NCBI RefSeq assembly: GCF_024699925.1
Contig: NZ_JAJOMX010000001.1
Span: 4,068,001-4,132,000 of the forward strand
Direction: 5' to 3'
Source of the DNA: Mesorhizobium sp. J428
GTDB taxonomy: Bacteria; Pseudomonadota; Alphaproteobacteria; Rhizobiales; Rhizobiaceae
DNA length: 64,000 bases
In this document: piece by piece, positions 19,264 through 27,552 of the stretch
How the letters are laid out: the number at the start of each line of letters is the position of its first letter
Position numbering within the stretch: the stretch's first letter is position 1
The notes under the pieces: model-generated
Databases searched by the model: none
What the model was told of the DNA's origin: nothing
What the model saw: only the letters and a program-made list of their open reading frames with translations
Made by a program: the position numbers and the translations under genes

Positions 19264-19402
19264 TTCGACGTCACCTTCCGGATGCGGGGAGCTTCCGGGG
19301 CTGTTTCGAACAGCGGTGGCGAGAAGTCATCGCTGGGTCGGGATCGCAACACCCCACCAGCGCAAACGCAGTCTGATCCGGCAGGGACCGGTGGGGGATG
19401 AT

Positions 19403-21232
19403 ATGAAGGTTTACGGGGCAAGGACACTTACATTGGCGGCGCAGACGGCGCTTGCTGCCATTCTTCTTGCGGGGACGGCGCCGGCAGAAGCGCAGGAAAT
19501 CGACATCGGCGAGATTGTGGTGACGCCGAACCGCACGCCGGGCGACAAGACTAAAACCGGCTCCAAGGTAGAGAAGGTCACGAAGAAGGAGATCGAGGAG
19601 AGGTCGCAGCCGACGGTCATCGACTATCTCGATACCGTTCCGGGCGTCGCGATCAGCCAGCCGGGCAGCGTCGGCGGCGAGGGGTCCCTTGCCGTGCGCG
19701 GCCAGCCCAAGCGGTATGTGAAGACCTTGTTCAACGGCATAGATATCGGCGACCCGACCGCGCCGCAGGTCCAGACGTCCTACCAGTACCTGCTCACCGG
19801 CGGGATCGAGGAGATCGAGGTTCTCAAGGGATCGCAAAGCACGCTCTACGGTTCGGAAGCGATCGCGGGCGTGATCAGCCTTTCGACGTTGACCGACTAC
19901 AAGATCGGCGTGCAGCACCTCTTCCACATCGAAGGCGGCTCCAACGGCACGGCGCTTGGCCGCTACGGCCTGCGCGCCGCGACGGAGATGTCCCGCGCCG
20001 GGATAAACATCACCGGATTCCGCACGGACGGCATCTCGTCAGCGGCGAACGGCACTGAACGTGACGGCTATGAAAACGTGACCGTCGATGCTGCTGCCGA
20101 GCATCGCTTCAACGAGAATTTCTCGGTGTTCGGTTCGCTTCTCTACATCAATGCCTCGGCCGAGTTCGACGATTCCTTCCCGATCGGCGACAATCTGACC
20201 GCGACCAACCACAGCCGCCAGCTGGCGGGGCGCATGGGTTTCAATCTCGATCTCATGGACGGCCGCGCGCGCAACACCTTCTCCGTGCAGGGTTTCGACA
20301 TCGACCGGTCGATCACCGGCACGTTCTTCGACGGCGAATATCTCGGCGATCGCGTGAAGGCGGACTATCAGGGCGCTTTCGACGTGACGGAGCGGATCAC
20401 GCTCCAGTATGGCGCCGACTACGAGCGCCAGTCGATTGAGGTGCCCGGCGCGTCTGCCGATTTCACCATCGGCGGAGTGTGGGGACAGGCGGTTTTCCAG
20501 CCCGTCGACAGCCTGACGCTGACGGCCGGCGGCCGCTATGACGACCATAGCGCGTTCGGCGGCTACGGGACCTATCGCGCCTCGGCCTCCTATGCCTTCC
20601 CGACCAACACCCGACTGCACGCCTCGGTCGGCACGGGCTTCCGCGCGCCGAGCCTGAACGAACTGTACGGCCCGTTCGGCGCCAACCCGCTCCTGCAGCC
20701 CGAGACGAGCATCAGCTACGACATCGGCGTCGAGCAGAGGCTGGCGAACAATCTGATCGCCGACGTCACGTTCTTCCAGATCGATATCGACAACCTGATC
20801 GCCTATTCGGGCCCCGGCTACAACCAGGTCCCGGGCGTGACGACCTCGCGTGGCGTCGAGACGTCGGTTGCGTGGACGGCGACCGAGTGGCTCAGCCTCG
20901 CCGGCTCCTACACCTACACGGACTCGCACACGGCAACCGGCGCGCGCAACATCCGTATTCCGCGCCATGCGATCGGCCTGTCGACGGTCGTGCAGCCGGC
21001 GGAGAAGTGGACGTTTTCCGCCTCCGGCAAGGTCGCGCTCGATACGGTCGATTCCGGCGATTTCCAGCTGGACGACTATTTCCTGCTGAACGCGAAGCTC
21101 GCCTACAAGCCGACGGATGCCACCGAAGTCTATGTCCGTGTCGAGAACGCCTTCGACGTCGACTACCAGACGGTCCGGGGCTACGCCACGCCGGGCTTCT
21201 CCGCCTTCACGGGCGTGAAGGCGACGTTCTGA
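19403..21232 (+). CDS. btuB: TonB-dependent vitamin B12 receptor BtuB
   Basis: A 609-residue outer membrane receptor. It has a signal peptide to about residue 31 (PAEAQE), a TonB-box-like segment EIVVTPNRTP, a plug domain (IDYLDTVPGVAIS, VRGQPKRYVKTLFNGIDIGDP, IEVLKGSQSTLYGSEAIAGVI) and a beta barrel with the F-R-A-P-S-L-N-E-L-Y-G motif, ending in Phe. It imports cobalamin across the outer membrane using TonB energy. The start at 19403 is right after GGGGG and agrees with the riboswitch spacing. It is the first gene of btuBFCD-tonB. Confidence 0.93.
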   Translation: MKVYGARTLTLAAQTALAAILLAGTAPAEAQEIDIGEIVVTPNRTPGDKTKTGSKVEKVTKKEIEERSQPTVIDYLDTVPGVAISQPGSVGGEGSLAVRGQPKRYVKTLFNGIDIGDPTAPQVQTSYQYLLTGGIEEIEVLKGSQSTLYGSEAIAGVISLSTLTDYKIGVQHLFHIEGGSNGTALGRYGLRAATEMSRAGINITGFRTDGISSAANGTERDGYENVTVDAAAEHRFNENFSVFGSLLYINASAEFDDSFPIGDNLTATNHSRQLAGRMGFNLDLMDGRARNTFSVQGFDIDRSITGTFFDGEYLGDRVKADYQGAFDVTERITLQYGADYERQSIEVPGASADFTIGGVWGQAVFQPVDSLTLTAGGRYDDHSAFGGYGTYRASASYAFPTNTRLHASVGTGFRAPSLNELYGPFGANPLLQPETSISYDIGVEQRLANNLIADVTFFQIDIDNLIAYSGPGYNQVPGVTTSRGVETSVAWTATEWLSLAGSYTYTDSHTATGARNIRIPRHAIGLSTVVQPAEKWTFSASGKVALDTVDSGDFQLDDYFLLNAKLAYKPTDATEVYVRVENAFDVDYQTVRGYATPGFSAFTGVKATF

Positions 21233-22290
21233 TGGATGAGCGTCCGGCGGCAGAGGGGAAAGGCGGCGCCCTGCGACGCTCCCCTCCGTCCTGCCGGACA
21301 TCTCTCCCCGCAGGGGGGAGGTTCCCAGGCTCCGCGCTTTCGTCCACCTTGCACCGCTGGGGTTCGGCGAAACCTTCCGAGACAGCCAATCTCCCCCCTC
21401 GTGGGGGAGATGTCCGGCAGGACAGAGGACGGCGCCACAGAGCGCCTATCCTCGCATTCGGCCTGAGCCTTGGGTTTGTGAGCGTCGCGGTCGCCGCGCC
21501 GCCCTCCCGCGTGATGTCGCTCAACGTCTGCACCGATCAGTTGGCCATGCTGCTCGCCACGCCCGGCCAGCTCGTCTCGGTGTCGGAGCTCGCGTCGGAC
21601 CCTGGCCTTTCCTTCCATTCCGCGCTCGCGACTTCCTATCCGCACAATCGCGGGCTGGCGGAGGAGGTGCTGGTAGCGAAACCGGACGTGGTCATCACGG
21701 GCGCCTATTCGCTGCACAACACCACGCCGCTCCTGCGCCGCCTCGGCTACCGGATCGAGGAATTCCAGTATTCGCAGACGCTGGACACGATCCCGGGCGA
21801 GATCCGGCGCATGGGGGCGATTCTTGGTGCTACCTCCCGCGCCGAAGAGATGGCGTCTTCGTTCGAAAGCGAGCTGTCGCGCATCGAGGCCGGGCGGTGC
21901 GGATCGCCGCCGACCGCCATCGCCTACGACCAGAACGGCATCGCCATGGGTGCCGGCTCGCTGGTCGACTCGGCGATGCAGGCGGCGGGCCTGCGCAACA
22001 TCGCAGCCGAGCTTGGTTATTCCGGCATGGCGCCGTTTCCGCTTGAACTGCTGGTCGAGAAGAAGCCCGACATCGTCGTGCTGCCCGAGCCGCTGGCCGA
22101 CACGCCGGCGCTGGCCGACCTGATCGCCTCGCATCCGGCGATCAGGGCCCTGGGGCAGGGCACGCTGCGCATTCATCTGCCGCGCGGTTCAGCTTCCTGC
22201 GGCGGGCCGTTCGTCATCGAGGCGGTGAAGGCGTTGGCCGAGGCGCGGCGGCGTGTCGTCTCTTGCCCGCCAGGCGGGTCCGCGCCATGA
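21232..22290 (+). CDS. btuF: cobalamin ABC transporter substrate-binding protein BtuF
   Basis: The mature part (from APPSRVMSLNVCTDQLAMLLATPGQLVSVSEL) is a periplasmic class III binding protein of the BtuF/FecB type. A hydrophobic signal segment ILAFGLSLGFVSVAVAA precedes it. The only in-frame start is the ATG at 21232, overlapping the btuB stop, so about 70 residues encoded by the inverted-repeat element come before the signal sequence. The original start may have been lost when the repeat inserted. Export with such an extension is doubtful. The stop overlaps btuC by ATGA. Confidence 0.85.
   Translation: MDERPAAEGKGGALRRSPPSCRTSLPAGGRFPGSALSSTLHRWGSAKPSETANLPPRGGDVRQDRGRRHRAPILAFGLSLGFVSVAVAAPPSRVMSLNVCTDQLAMLLATPGQLVSVSELASDPGLSFHSALATSYPHNRGLAEEVLVAKPDVVITGAYSLHNTTPLLRRLGYRIEEFQYSQTLDTIPGEIRRMGAILGATSRAEEMASSFESELSRIEAGRCGSPPTAIAYDQNGIAMGAGSLVDSAMQAAGLRNIAAELGYSGMAPFPLELLVEKKPDIVVLPEPLADTPALADLIASHPAIRALGQGTLRIHLPRGSASCGGPFVIEAVKALAEARRRVVSCPPGGSAP
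21264..21438. repeat. inverted-repeat element at the btuB-btuF junction
   Basis: GTCCTGCCGGACATCTC (21288-21304) is exactly inverted at 21407-21423. Around them lie C-runs/G-runs (ctctccccgcaggggggag and ctcccccctcgtgggggag) and outer GGCGCC copies. About 100 bases separate the arms. No transposase is encoded. It resembles the palindromic interspersed repeats of rhizobial genomes and is translated as part of btuF. Confidence 0.75.
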
Positions 22291-23276
22291 GCCGCCGCGC
22301 GCTCATCGGGCTGCTCGCCGCCACGACGGTGGTCTTTCTCCTGCTGTCGCTGCTGACCGGGCCTGCCAGCTACGGCCCGCTGGAGAGCATCCGGGCGCTG
22401 GTCGCAGGCGGCGACGAGGCAGCATCGATCATCCTGCGCGAAATCAGGCTGCCGCGCGCCCTGCTCGGTCTCATGGTGGGTTTCGGCCTCGGCGCTTCGG
22501 GCGCGGCCCTCCAGGGATTCCTGCGCAATCCGCTGGCCGAGCCCGGGATCATCGGCGTCTCGGCCTCGGCGTCGCTCGGCGCTGTGACGGTGTTCTACAG
22601 CGGCCTTGCCGGTGCTTCGATCCTGGCCTTGCCCGCCGGAGCACTCGTCGGGGCCGCCGCCTCGGTGCTGCTCCTGCTCGGCATATCCGCCCGGCACGGT
22701 TCGACTTTGACGCTCATTCTCTCCGGCGTCGCGCTGTCCAGCCTTGCCGGCGCGCTCACCTCGCTGGCTCTCAACCTCTCGCCGAATCCTTTCGCCAGCT
22801 ACGAGATCATCTTCTGGCTGCTCGGTTCGCTGAAGGATCGCTCGATGGTCCACGTTTTTATCGCGCTGCCCCTGATGGTAGTTGGTGCTGCGCTCCTGTT
22901 CGCCTCCAGCCGCGCGCTCGATGCGCTGACACTGGGTGAGGAGAGCGCGGCAAGCCTTGGCATCGACATGCGCCGGGCGCGGCTGTCCGTCGTTGCCGGT
23001 GTGGCGCTGATGGTAGGGGCGGCCACCGCCGTGGCGGGCGCCATCGGCTTTGTCGGCCTCGTCATGCCGCACCTGATCCGCCCGCTTACCGACCGCATGC
23101 CTGGCAGCCTGATCCTGCCGGCGGGACTGGGCGGCGCCGCGCTGCTTCTCGCCGCCGATGTTGCGGTGCGGGTTGCTATCCCCGCGCGCGAATTGAATGT
23201 TGGCGTGGTCACCGCGCTCATCGGCGCGCCGTTCTTCCTCTGGCTCGTCGCGCGTACAAGGCGGGAGACGTTGTGA
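22287..23276 (+). CDS. btuC: cobalamin ABC transporter permease BtuC
   Basis: A 329-residue FecCD-family permease with about ten hydrophobic segments. It has the family's R-L-P-R-A-L-L-G-L-M-V-G-F-G-L-G-A-S-G motif near residue 60 and G-F-V-G-L-V-M-P-H-L-I-R near residue 260, which contacts the ATPase. It carries B12 through the inner membrane. It overlaps btuF (ATGA) and btuD (TGATG), so all are translated from one message. Confidence 0.92.
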   Translation: MSRRALIGLLAATTVVFLLLSLLTGPASYGPLESIRALVAGGDEAASIILREIRLPRALLGLMVGFGLGASGAALQGFLRNPLAEPGIIGVSASASLGAVTVFYSGLAGASILALPAGALVGAAASVLLLLGISARHGSTLTLILSGVALSSLAGALTSLALNLSPNPFASYEIIFWLLGSLKDRSMVHVFIALPLMVVGAALLFASSRALDALTLGEESAASLGIDMRRARLSVVAGVALMVGAATAVAGAIGFVGLVMPHLIRPLTDRMPGSLILPAGLGGAALLLAADVAVRVAIPARELNVGVVTALIGAPFFLWLVARTRRETL

Positions 23277-24055
23277 TGCGGCTTTCGGCGCGCGAACTTT
23301 CGATCAGTCTCTCCGGCCGCCGGGTCCTGGACGGCGTCTCGATCGACCTCGAACCGGGCCAGGTGGTCGGCCTGCTCGGTCCCAACGGCGCCGGCAAGTC
23401 TACCCTGATGCGCACGCTCGCCGGGCTGATCGAAACGCAGCAGGTGTGGCTGGACGACCGCTCCCTGTCGGCGATGGGCTCGATCGAACGCGCACAAAAA
23501 ATCGCCTTCCTGCCGCAGCAGCGTTCCATCGGCTGGTCGCTGGCGGTGGAGCAGGTGGTGATGCTCGGGCGCATACCGTGGCGGGCTTACGGACAGCGGC
23601 CGTCCGAACAGGATGAGGCGATCGCCGCCGACGCGATGCGCCTGCTGCAGGTCGACGGCCTCGCCGCGCGGCCGGCCACCGAACTGTCCGGCGGGGAGCA
23701 GGCGAGGGTGCTCGCCGCCCGCGCAGTCGCGCAGGACACGCCGTTCCTAATTGCCGACGAGCCCGCATCCGGGCTCGATCCCGCGCACCAGATCTCGATG
23801 ATGCAGGCTTTCCGCGCGGTGGCGGCGAAGGGGCGCTGCGTGCTCGTCTCGCTGCACGACCTGACGCTCGCGGCGCGCTGGTGCGACCGGATCATCGTGC
23901 TGGATGGAGGAAGGGTCGCTGCGGACGGTGAGCCGGGAGCGGTGCTCGACGCCGAACTGCTCCAGTCCGTCTATGGCGTCACCGCCCATGTCGCGCACGA
24001 AGGCGGCAAGCTGGTGCTTGCGCCGCTCGCCCTGTCGCAGGCGAGGCAGCCGTGA
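23276..24055 (+). CDS. btuD: cobalamin ABC transporter ATPase BtuD
   Basis: A 259-residue ABC ATPase. Walker A is GLLGPNGAGKST, the signature is LSGGEQARVLAARA, Walker B is PFLIADEPASGLD and the switch His is in VSLHDLTLAARW. It energises BtuC-BtuF. The ATG at 23276 is preferred (GGGAG 8 bases upstream); a GTG one codon earlier is possible. It overlaps tonB by GTGA. Confidence 0.92.
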   Translation: MRLSARELSISLSGRRVLDGVSIDLEPGQVVGLLGPNGAGKSTLMRTLAGLIETQQVWLDDRSLSAMGSIERAQKIAFLPQQRSIGWSLAVEQVVMLGRIPWRAYGQRPSEQDEAIAADAMRLLQVDGLAARPATELSGGEQARVLAARAVAQDTPFLIADEPASGLDPAHQISMMQAFRAVAAKGRCVLVSLHDLTLAARWCDRIIVLDGGRVAADGEPGAVLDAELLQSVYGVTAHVAHEGGKLVLAPLALSQARQP

Positions 24056-25500
24056 TCCAGTGGCCGTCGATCCTGCCGGCGAAGACGGACGGGACGGTGC
24101 CCGAGCCCGTCGCGCTGCCGGTCGAGACGGCTTCCGGCGCGGATAGATTTCGGTTCGAATTTCCGCGGCTTGCGCCCGATGGTGAAAGTGCCGGGGAAGC
24201 CTCGTCCGACATCGCCGCGCCCGGCGCAGAAGTGGCGACGCCGCTCGCCAGGACCCGTTGGAACGCCGCCGCGCTGGCGGTGTCGCTGGTCTTCCATGCG
24301 GTCGCCGTCGCCGGGCTCGGCATGCTCGTCTGGCATGAGGGTGTCGAAGCCGAAACGGACGCCATCTCGGTCGAGATCGTGGCCGATCCGGCGCCTGAGC
24401 CATCGGAAGAGCCCTCCGTCGCGGGCGATGCCAGCGAGATGCTGGATGCAGCTGCGCCCGCCGATCGGCCGGAACCCGGCGCGGAGGATGTCGAGAAGCA
24501 GGCCGATCTCGCCGAGGCCTCCGTGGCGGAAACGCAAGAACCGCCGTCCGCCGATCCTGTCGTTCCGGCTCCGCTGCCGCAGTTTCAGCCTCTGCCGCCG
24601 CTGACGGAGATGGACATTGATCAGCCTGTGCCGGGCGCGGCTGTCGCTCTCGAATCGGATGCCGAAGCCGATCTCGCAGCGGTCACGCCGGATGTGTCGC
24701 CGTCGTCCCAGCCGGCCGGATCGCCCGGCGAGGCCGCCGCGACACGTCGGGATGTCGTCGACAAGCCGGCGCCGGACGCGCCGCCGGAGGCCGGGGAAAC
24801 AAACGACGCGAGCGCGGCAGTTCCCGTGCTTGCCGCGCGCCCCTCGCTCGAATCGATGCTGCCGGCGATCGCCGTCCCCGAACAGCCGCTCTTCCCGGCG
24901 GCCGCTATGCCGGAGCCACCCGCGCCGGCGCAGGCGAAGCAGGCCGACGCACCGAAGATTGCCAGGTCTGCCCCAGTCGAAACAAATCGCAAGCCGCCGG
25001 CCAAGGCAGCGCCTACGCAAAAGAAGGCCGAGCCGACCAGATCGGCCAAAGCCCAGGACCAGCCCCGCAAGACAGACACGAAGCCGGCCGCGCGGGCGGA
25101 CAAGCCCGAACGGCGCGAGCGCGGCACGGCGGCGCCGACCGGCGGGGCCAAGGCCAGGGACAAGGCCCGCCCGGCAAGCCAGGCGGGCTCCGTCGCCTCC
25201 GCCGCAGCGTCGTCCGGCGACCGCGAAGCCTACGGCCTCAAGGTCAACGGTCACGTCCAGCGCTACAAGCGCTACCCGGACGCCGCCGCGCGCGGCGGTA
25301 TGAAGGGAGCGGTGAAAGTGTCGATCAGCATCGGCGGCTCAGGCAATCTCGCCTCTGCGCGGGTCACGGCGAGTTCCGGCTACCCTGTGCTCGACAGCGA
25401 GGCGCTCGCCACCGTGCGCCGCGCAGCGCCCTATCCGAAGCCTCCGGCGAGCTTCGGCGGCACGGCGCGCTTCTCACTGACGCTGCGCTACAGCCGGTAG
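24052..25500 (+). CDS. TonB-like energy transducer
   Basis: A 482-residue protein with a GTG start overlapping the btuD stop. There is a cytoplasmic N-terminus (1-70), one transmembrane segment (about 71-94), a very long Pro/Ala/Glu then Lys/Arg-rich periplasmic spacer (100-390), and a C-terminal TonB domain (YGLKVNGHVQRYKRYPDAAARGGMKG...YPKPPASF...FSLTLRYSR). It would couple the proton motive force to BtuB. No exbB/exbD is present here, so it must use ExbBD made elsewhere. A receptor-dedicated TonB at the end of the B12 operon is typical of several Rhizobiales. Confidence 0.9.
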   Translation: MIQWPSILPAKTDGTVPEPVALPVETASGADRFRFEFPRLAPDGESAGEASSDIAAPGAEVATPLARTRWNAAALAVSLVFHAVAVAGLGMLVWHEGVEAETDAISVEIVADPAPEPSEEPSVAGDASEMLDAAAPADRPEPGAEDVEKQADLAEASVAETQEPPSADPVVPAPLPQFQPLPPLTEMDIDQPVPGAAVALESDAEADLAAVTPDVSPSSQPAGSPGEAAATRRDVVDKPAPDAPPEAGETNDASAAVPVLAARPSLESMLPAIAVPEQPLFPAAAMPEPPAPAQAKQADAPKIARSAPVETNRKPPAKAAPTQKKAEPTRSAKAQDQPRKTDTKPAARADKPERRERGTAAPTGGAKARDKARPASQAGSVASAAASSGDREAYGLKVNGHVQRYKRYPDAAARGGMKGAVKVSISIGGSGNLASARVTASSGYPVLDSEALATVRRAAPYPKPPASFGGTARFSLTLRYSR

Positions 25501-25581
25501 CCTTCCGGCCGCTTCGCGATTTCGCTATTTCGCGAATGCGTTGTTGATTGTGCCCGGGCTTTTCAGTATCGGGAAGCCACC

Positions 25582-25672
25582 GGAGAGGTGGCCGAGTGGT
25601 CGAAGGCGCTCCCCTGCTAAGGGAGTAGAGGTCAAAAGCTTCTCGAGGGTTCGAATCCCTTCCTCTCCGCCA
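25582..25672 (+). tRNA. tRNA-Ser (anticodon GCU)
   Basis: A complete class II tRNA. The acceptor GGAGAGG (25582-25588) pairs with CCTCTCC (25662-25668). The anticodon stem-loop is ctccc-cTGCTAA-gggag with anticodon GCT; there is a long variable arm, a T arm GAGGGTTCGAATCCCTT, discriminator G and an encoded CCA. It reads AGC/AGU serine codons. tRNA-Ser genes are common integration targets; I see no second copy of the 3' end in the window. Confidence 0.97.
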
Positions 25673-25986
25673 TTTCGGAACAGAAATGGACACTGATTTC
25701 GTTGAGGTTCTAACCTCACCCGTGCCCGTCAATGTCCTCGTAGCTCGTACTCCCTTCTGCGGGAGGTGCGCGCTTTGGCTGCTAATGGCTCGAGTCGCGT
25801 AAATTTATGGCAAGGGGCGACAGTGCAGGACCTCGCAGATGCCGTAGGCCCGTGGTCATCGCTGTCGCAGAACTTGGGCACAGAATTGCCGCTTTGAGCG
25901 GGATTTTCGAGACAAGCGCCTGATTGACAACTTTTGAAAATTTGCCCTCCTTGTCGTGTCTCAATCCTTCACTGGAAGAGACAGCC
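25673..25986. other. intergenic region downstream of tRNA-Ser
   Basis: About 314 bases with no supported gene. No integrase gene or repeat of the tRNA 3' end is visible here. Confidence 0.5.
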
Positions 25987-26848
25987 ATGCGCAAATCCTA
26001 CTATACTTCCCACAGCATCTACTCCGGGCCTAGGTCGTATCGCGAAACGTTGATGCGCGGTGGCATCGAGCCTGAGTCGGTTGCCCAGTGGATTTGCTCG
26101 TTCATGCAGCATCCTCGCGGGGCCGAGTCCAAAGAACGAGGCTTCACACCCGAACAGGCCGCCGACCTGGAGCTTCGTTCCGTCGCGGAGATTCTGTCTG
26201 TACTCGTAAAACGCAATTTGCTTGAAGGGGATACGGGCACAGCCCAAAGTCGGCGGCGTATGCCGGGATTTCGCTATACTGGCGTTCAGCACATTTCGTG
26301 AGCGCGGCATCCCGGCTCGTCTCCGCGTCGGGTTTGCCGACCATTTGGTGCCTGGCCGTTGGGAAGATCATTGGCTTTGCGAATGGTATGACGGCGAGCG
26401 CTGGAAACGGCTCGATGTGGAGTTTGCAGCTGTCCACGGGATTTCCTTCGACACCTTGGACGTGCCGCGCGAGCGATTCCTGACAGCAAGCGAGGCATGG
26501 TTTCGGATCCAAGGGATGCCCGAGATCGCTTCGCAATTTGGCGTGTCGAGCCTCGACCTTGGTGGCGAGTGGTTCGTGGCGGGAAGCCTGTTTCGCGAAA
26601 TCGCAGCTTTGCGCGGGCTGGAACTGAAACCGTGGAATTATTGGGGTCTATCAGAGGAACCTTTCCTGCGTTTCGGCCGAATGGTCGCAAGAGGCGTGGG
26701 CCCTACTCGACCAGCTCGCTTACGGCTCAAGGGCGCCGATGTCGACAGGGACGGCGAGCCGGAAGCTGTAGCCGATTGGCCCTTACCAGAGCAGGTTATC
26801 AGCTTCCCATACAGCGAGCCTGTGGCCGTCGTGTTGCGATGTTCCTGA
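25987..26848 (+). pseudogene. transglutaminase-like (papain-fold) protein, one frameshift
   Basis: The N-terminal part (MRKSYYTSHSIYSGPRSYRETLMRGGIEPESVAQWICSFMQHPRG) is in one frame; from about 26226 the protein continues in the next frame as GIRAQPKVGGVCRDFAILAFSTFRERGIPARLRVGFADH. An extra G in GGGG at 26227-26230 explains the break. The Cys-His-Asp triad of the transglutaminase fold is visible: GGVCRDFA, EDHW and LDVEF. Joined length is about 286 residues. Substrate unknown. It is convergent with the beta-propeller gene. Confidence 0.8.
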
Positions 26849-26886
26849 ACTGCGTGACAACGCTACTCAGACCCCTTCTCCAAGCC

Positions 26887-27543
26887 TCAAAGGACTCCAC
26901 GCGCGATCGATCGCCTCGGCCTGCGTATCGTGCGAACTTTGGCGCTATCTACAGCCCCGCAGAAAAAACGGTCGCGTCCGTCGGATTCAAGCCCCGAAAC
27001 TCCAATTCCCCGTGGCATGTCCAGTCGTTCCAGCACTTCACCGGTCGAAGGATCGATACGGCGAACATCGCTTTCGTTGTTCTCCCATGTGCCGTGCCAG
27101 AGCTCGCCGTCGACCCAGGTGACGCCGGTGACGAAACGATCGGTTTCAATCGTGCGCAGCACCGTTCCCGTCTCGGGGTCCACCTGATAAATCCTGCGGC
27201 CGCGATGCTGTCCGACCCAGAGCGTGCCTTCGGCCCAGGCAAGGCCTGAATCGTCGCGATTGCCGGGCGCCGGAATCGTGGCGAGCACCTCGCCCGTCTT
27301 CGGATCGATCCTCCGGATCACCGCGTCTGCGATCTGGAACAGGTGCTCGCCATCGAACGCCGTGCCTGCATCGGCAGCAACATCGAGCGAGGTCTGCATC
27401 TCCCCGCTGTCGGGATCAAAAGCGCTCAGCCTGTCACCGGTCGCCATCCAGACCCTGCGGCCGTCAAAGCTGACCCCGTGGACGCGTTCCACTCCGGGAA
27501 ACGGACCATATTCGCGAATGATCTCGGCGGCTGAGCGTTTCAT
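26887..27543 (-). CDS. beta-propeller protein (Vgb/glutamine cyclotransferase-like repeats)
   Basis: A roughly 218-residue protein of short repeated blades: (I/V)DP-x-(T/S)-G-E-(V/M) occurs four times (FDPDSGEM, IDPKTGEV, VDPETGTV, IDPSTGEV), each preceded by a W/F-D-G-E-x-L-W-type strand. No signal peptide, so cytoplasmic. Such small propellers bind ligands or act as lyases/cyclotransferases, but no catalytic set is clear. The start at 27543 has AGGA 8 bases upstream; a GTG two codons earlier is possible. It starts 9 bases after the HTH regulator gene, forming a two-gene operon. Confidence 0.75.
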   Translation of the reverse strand: MKRSAAEIIREYGPFPGVERVHGVSFDGRRVWMATGDRLSAFDPDSGEMQTSLDVAADAGTAFDGEHLFQIADAVIRRIDPKTGEVLATIPAPGNRDDSGLAWAEGTLWVGQHRGRRIYQVDPETGTVLRTIETDRFVTGVTWVDGELWHGTWENNESDVRRIDPSTGEVLERLDMPRGIGVSGLESDGRDRFFCGAVDSAKVRTIRRPRRSIARGVL

Positions 27544-27552
27544 GTCCACATC

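Noticed and set aside
21264..21438. Insertion sequence
   Set aside because: Exact inverted ends exist, but only about 100 bases lie between them and no transposase is encoded; treated as an interspersed repeat.
24617..25303. Arg/Ser/Pro-rich frame within the TonB-like gene
   Set aside because: Out-of-frame shadow of the Pro/Ala/Lys-rich TonB spacer.
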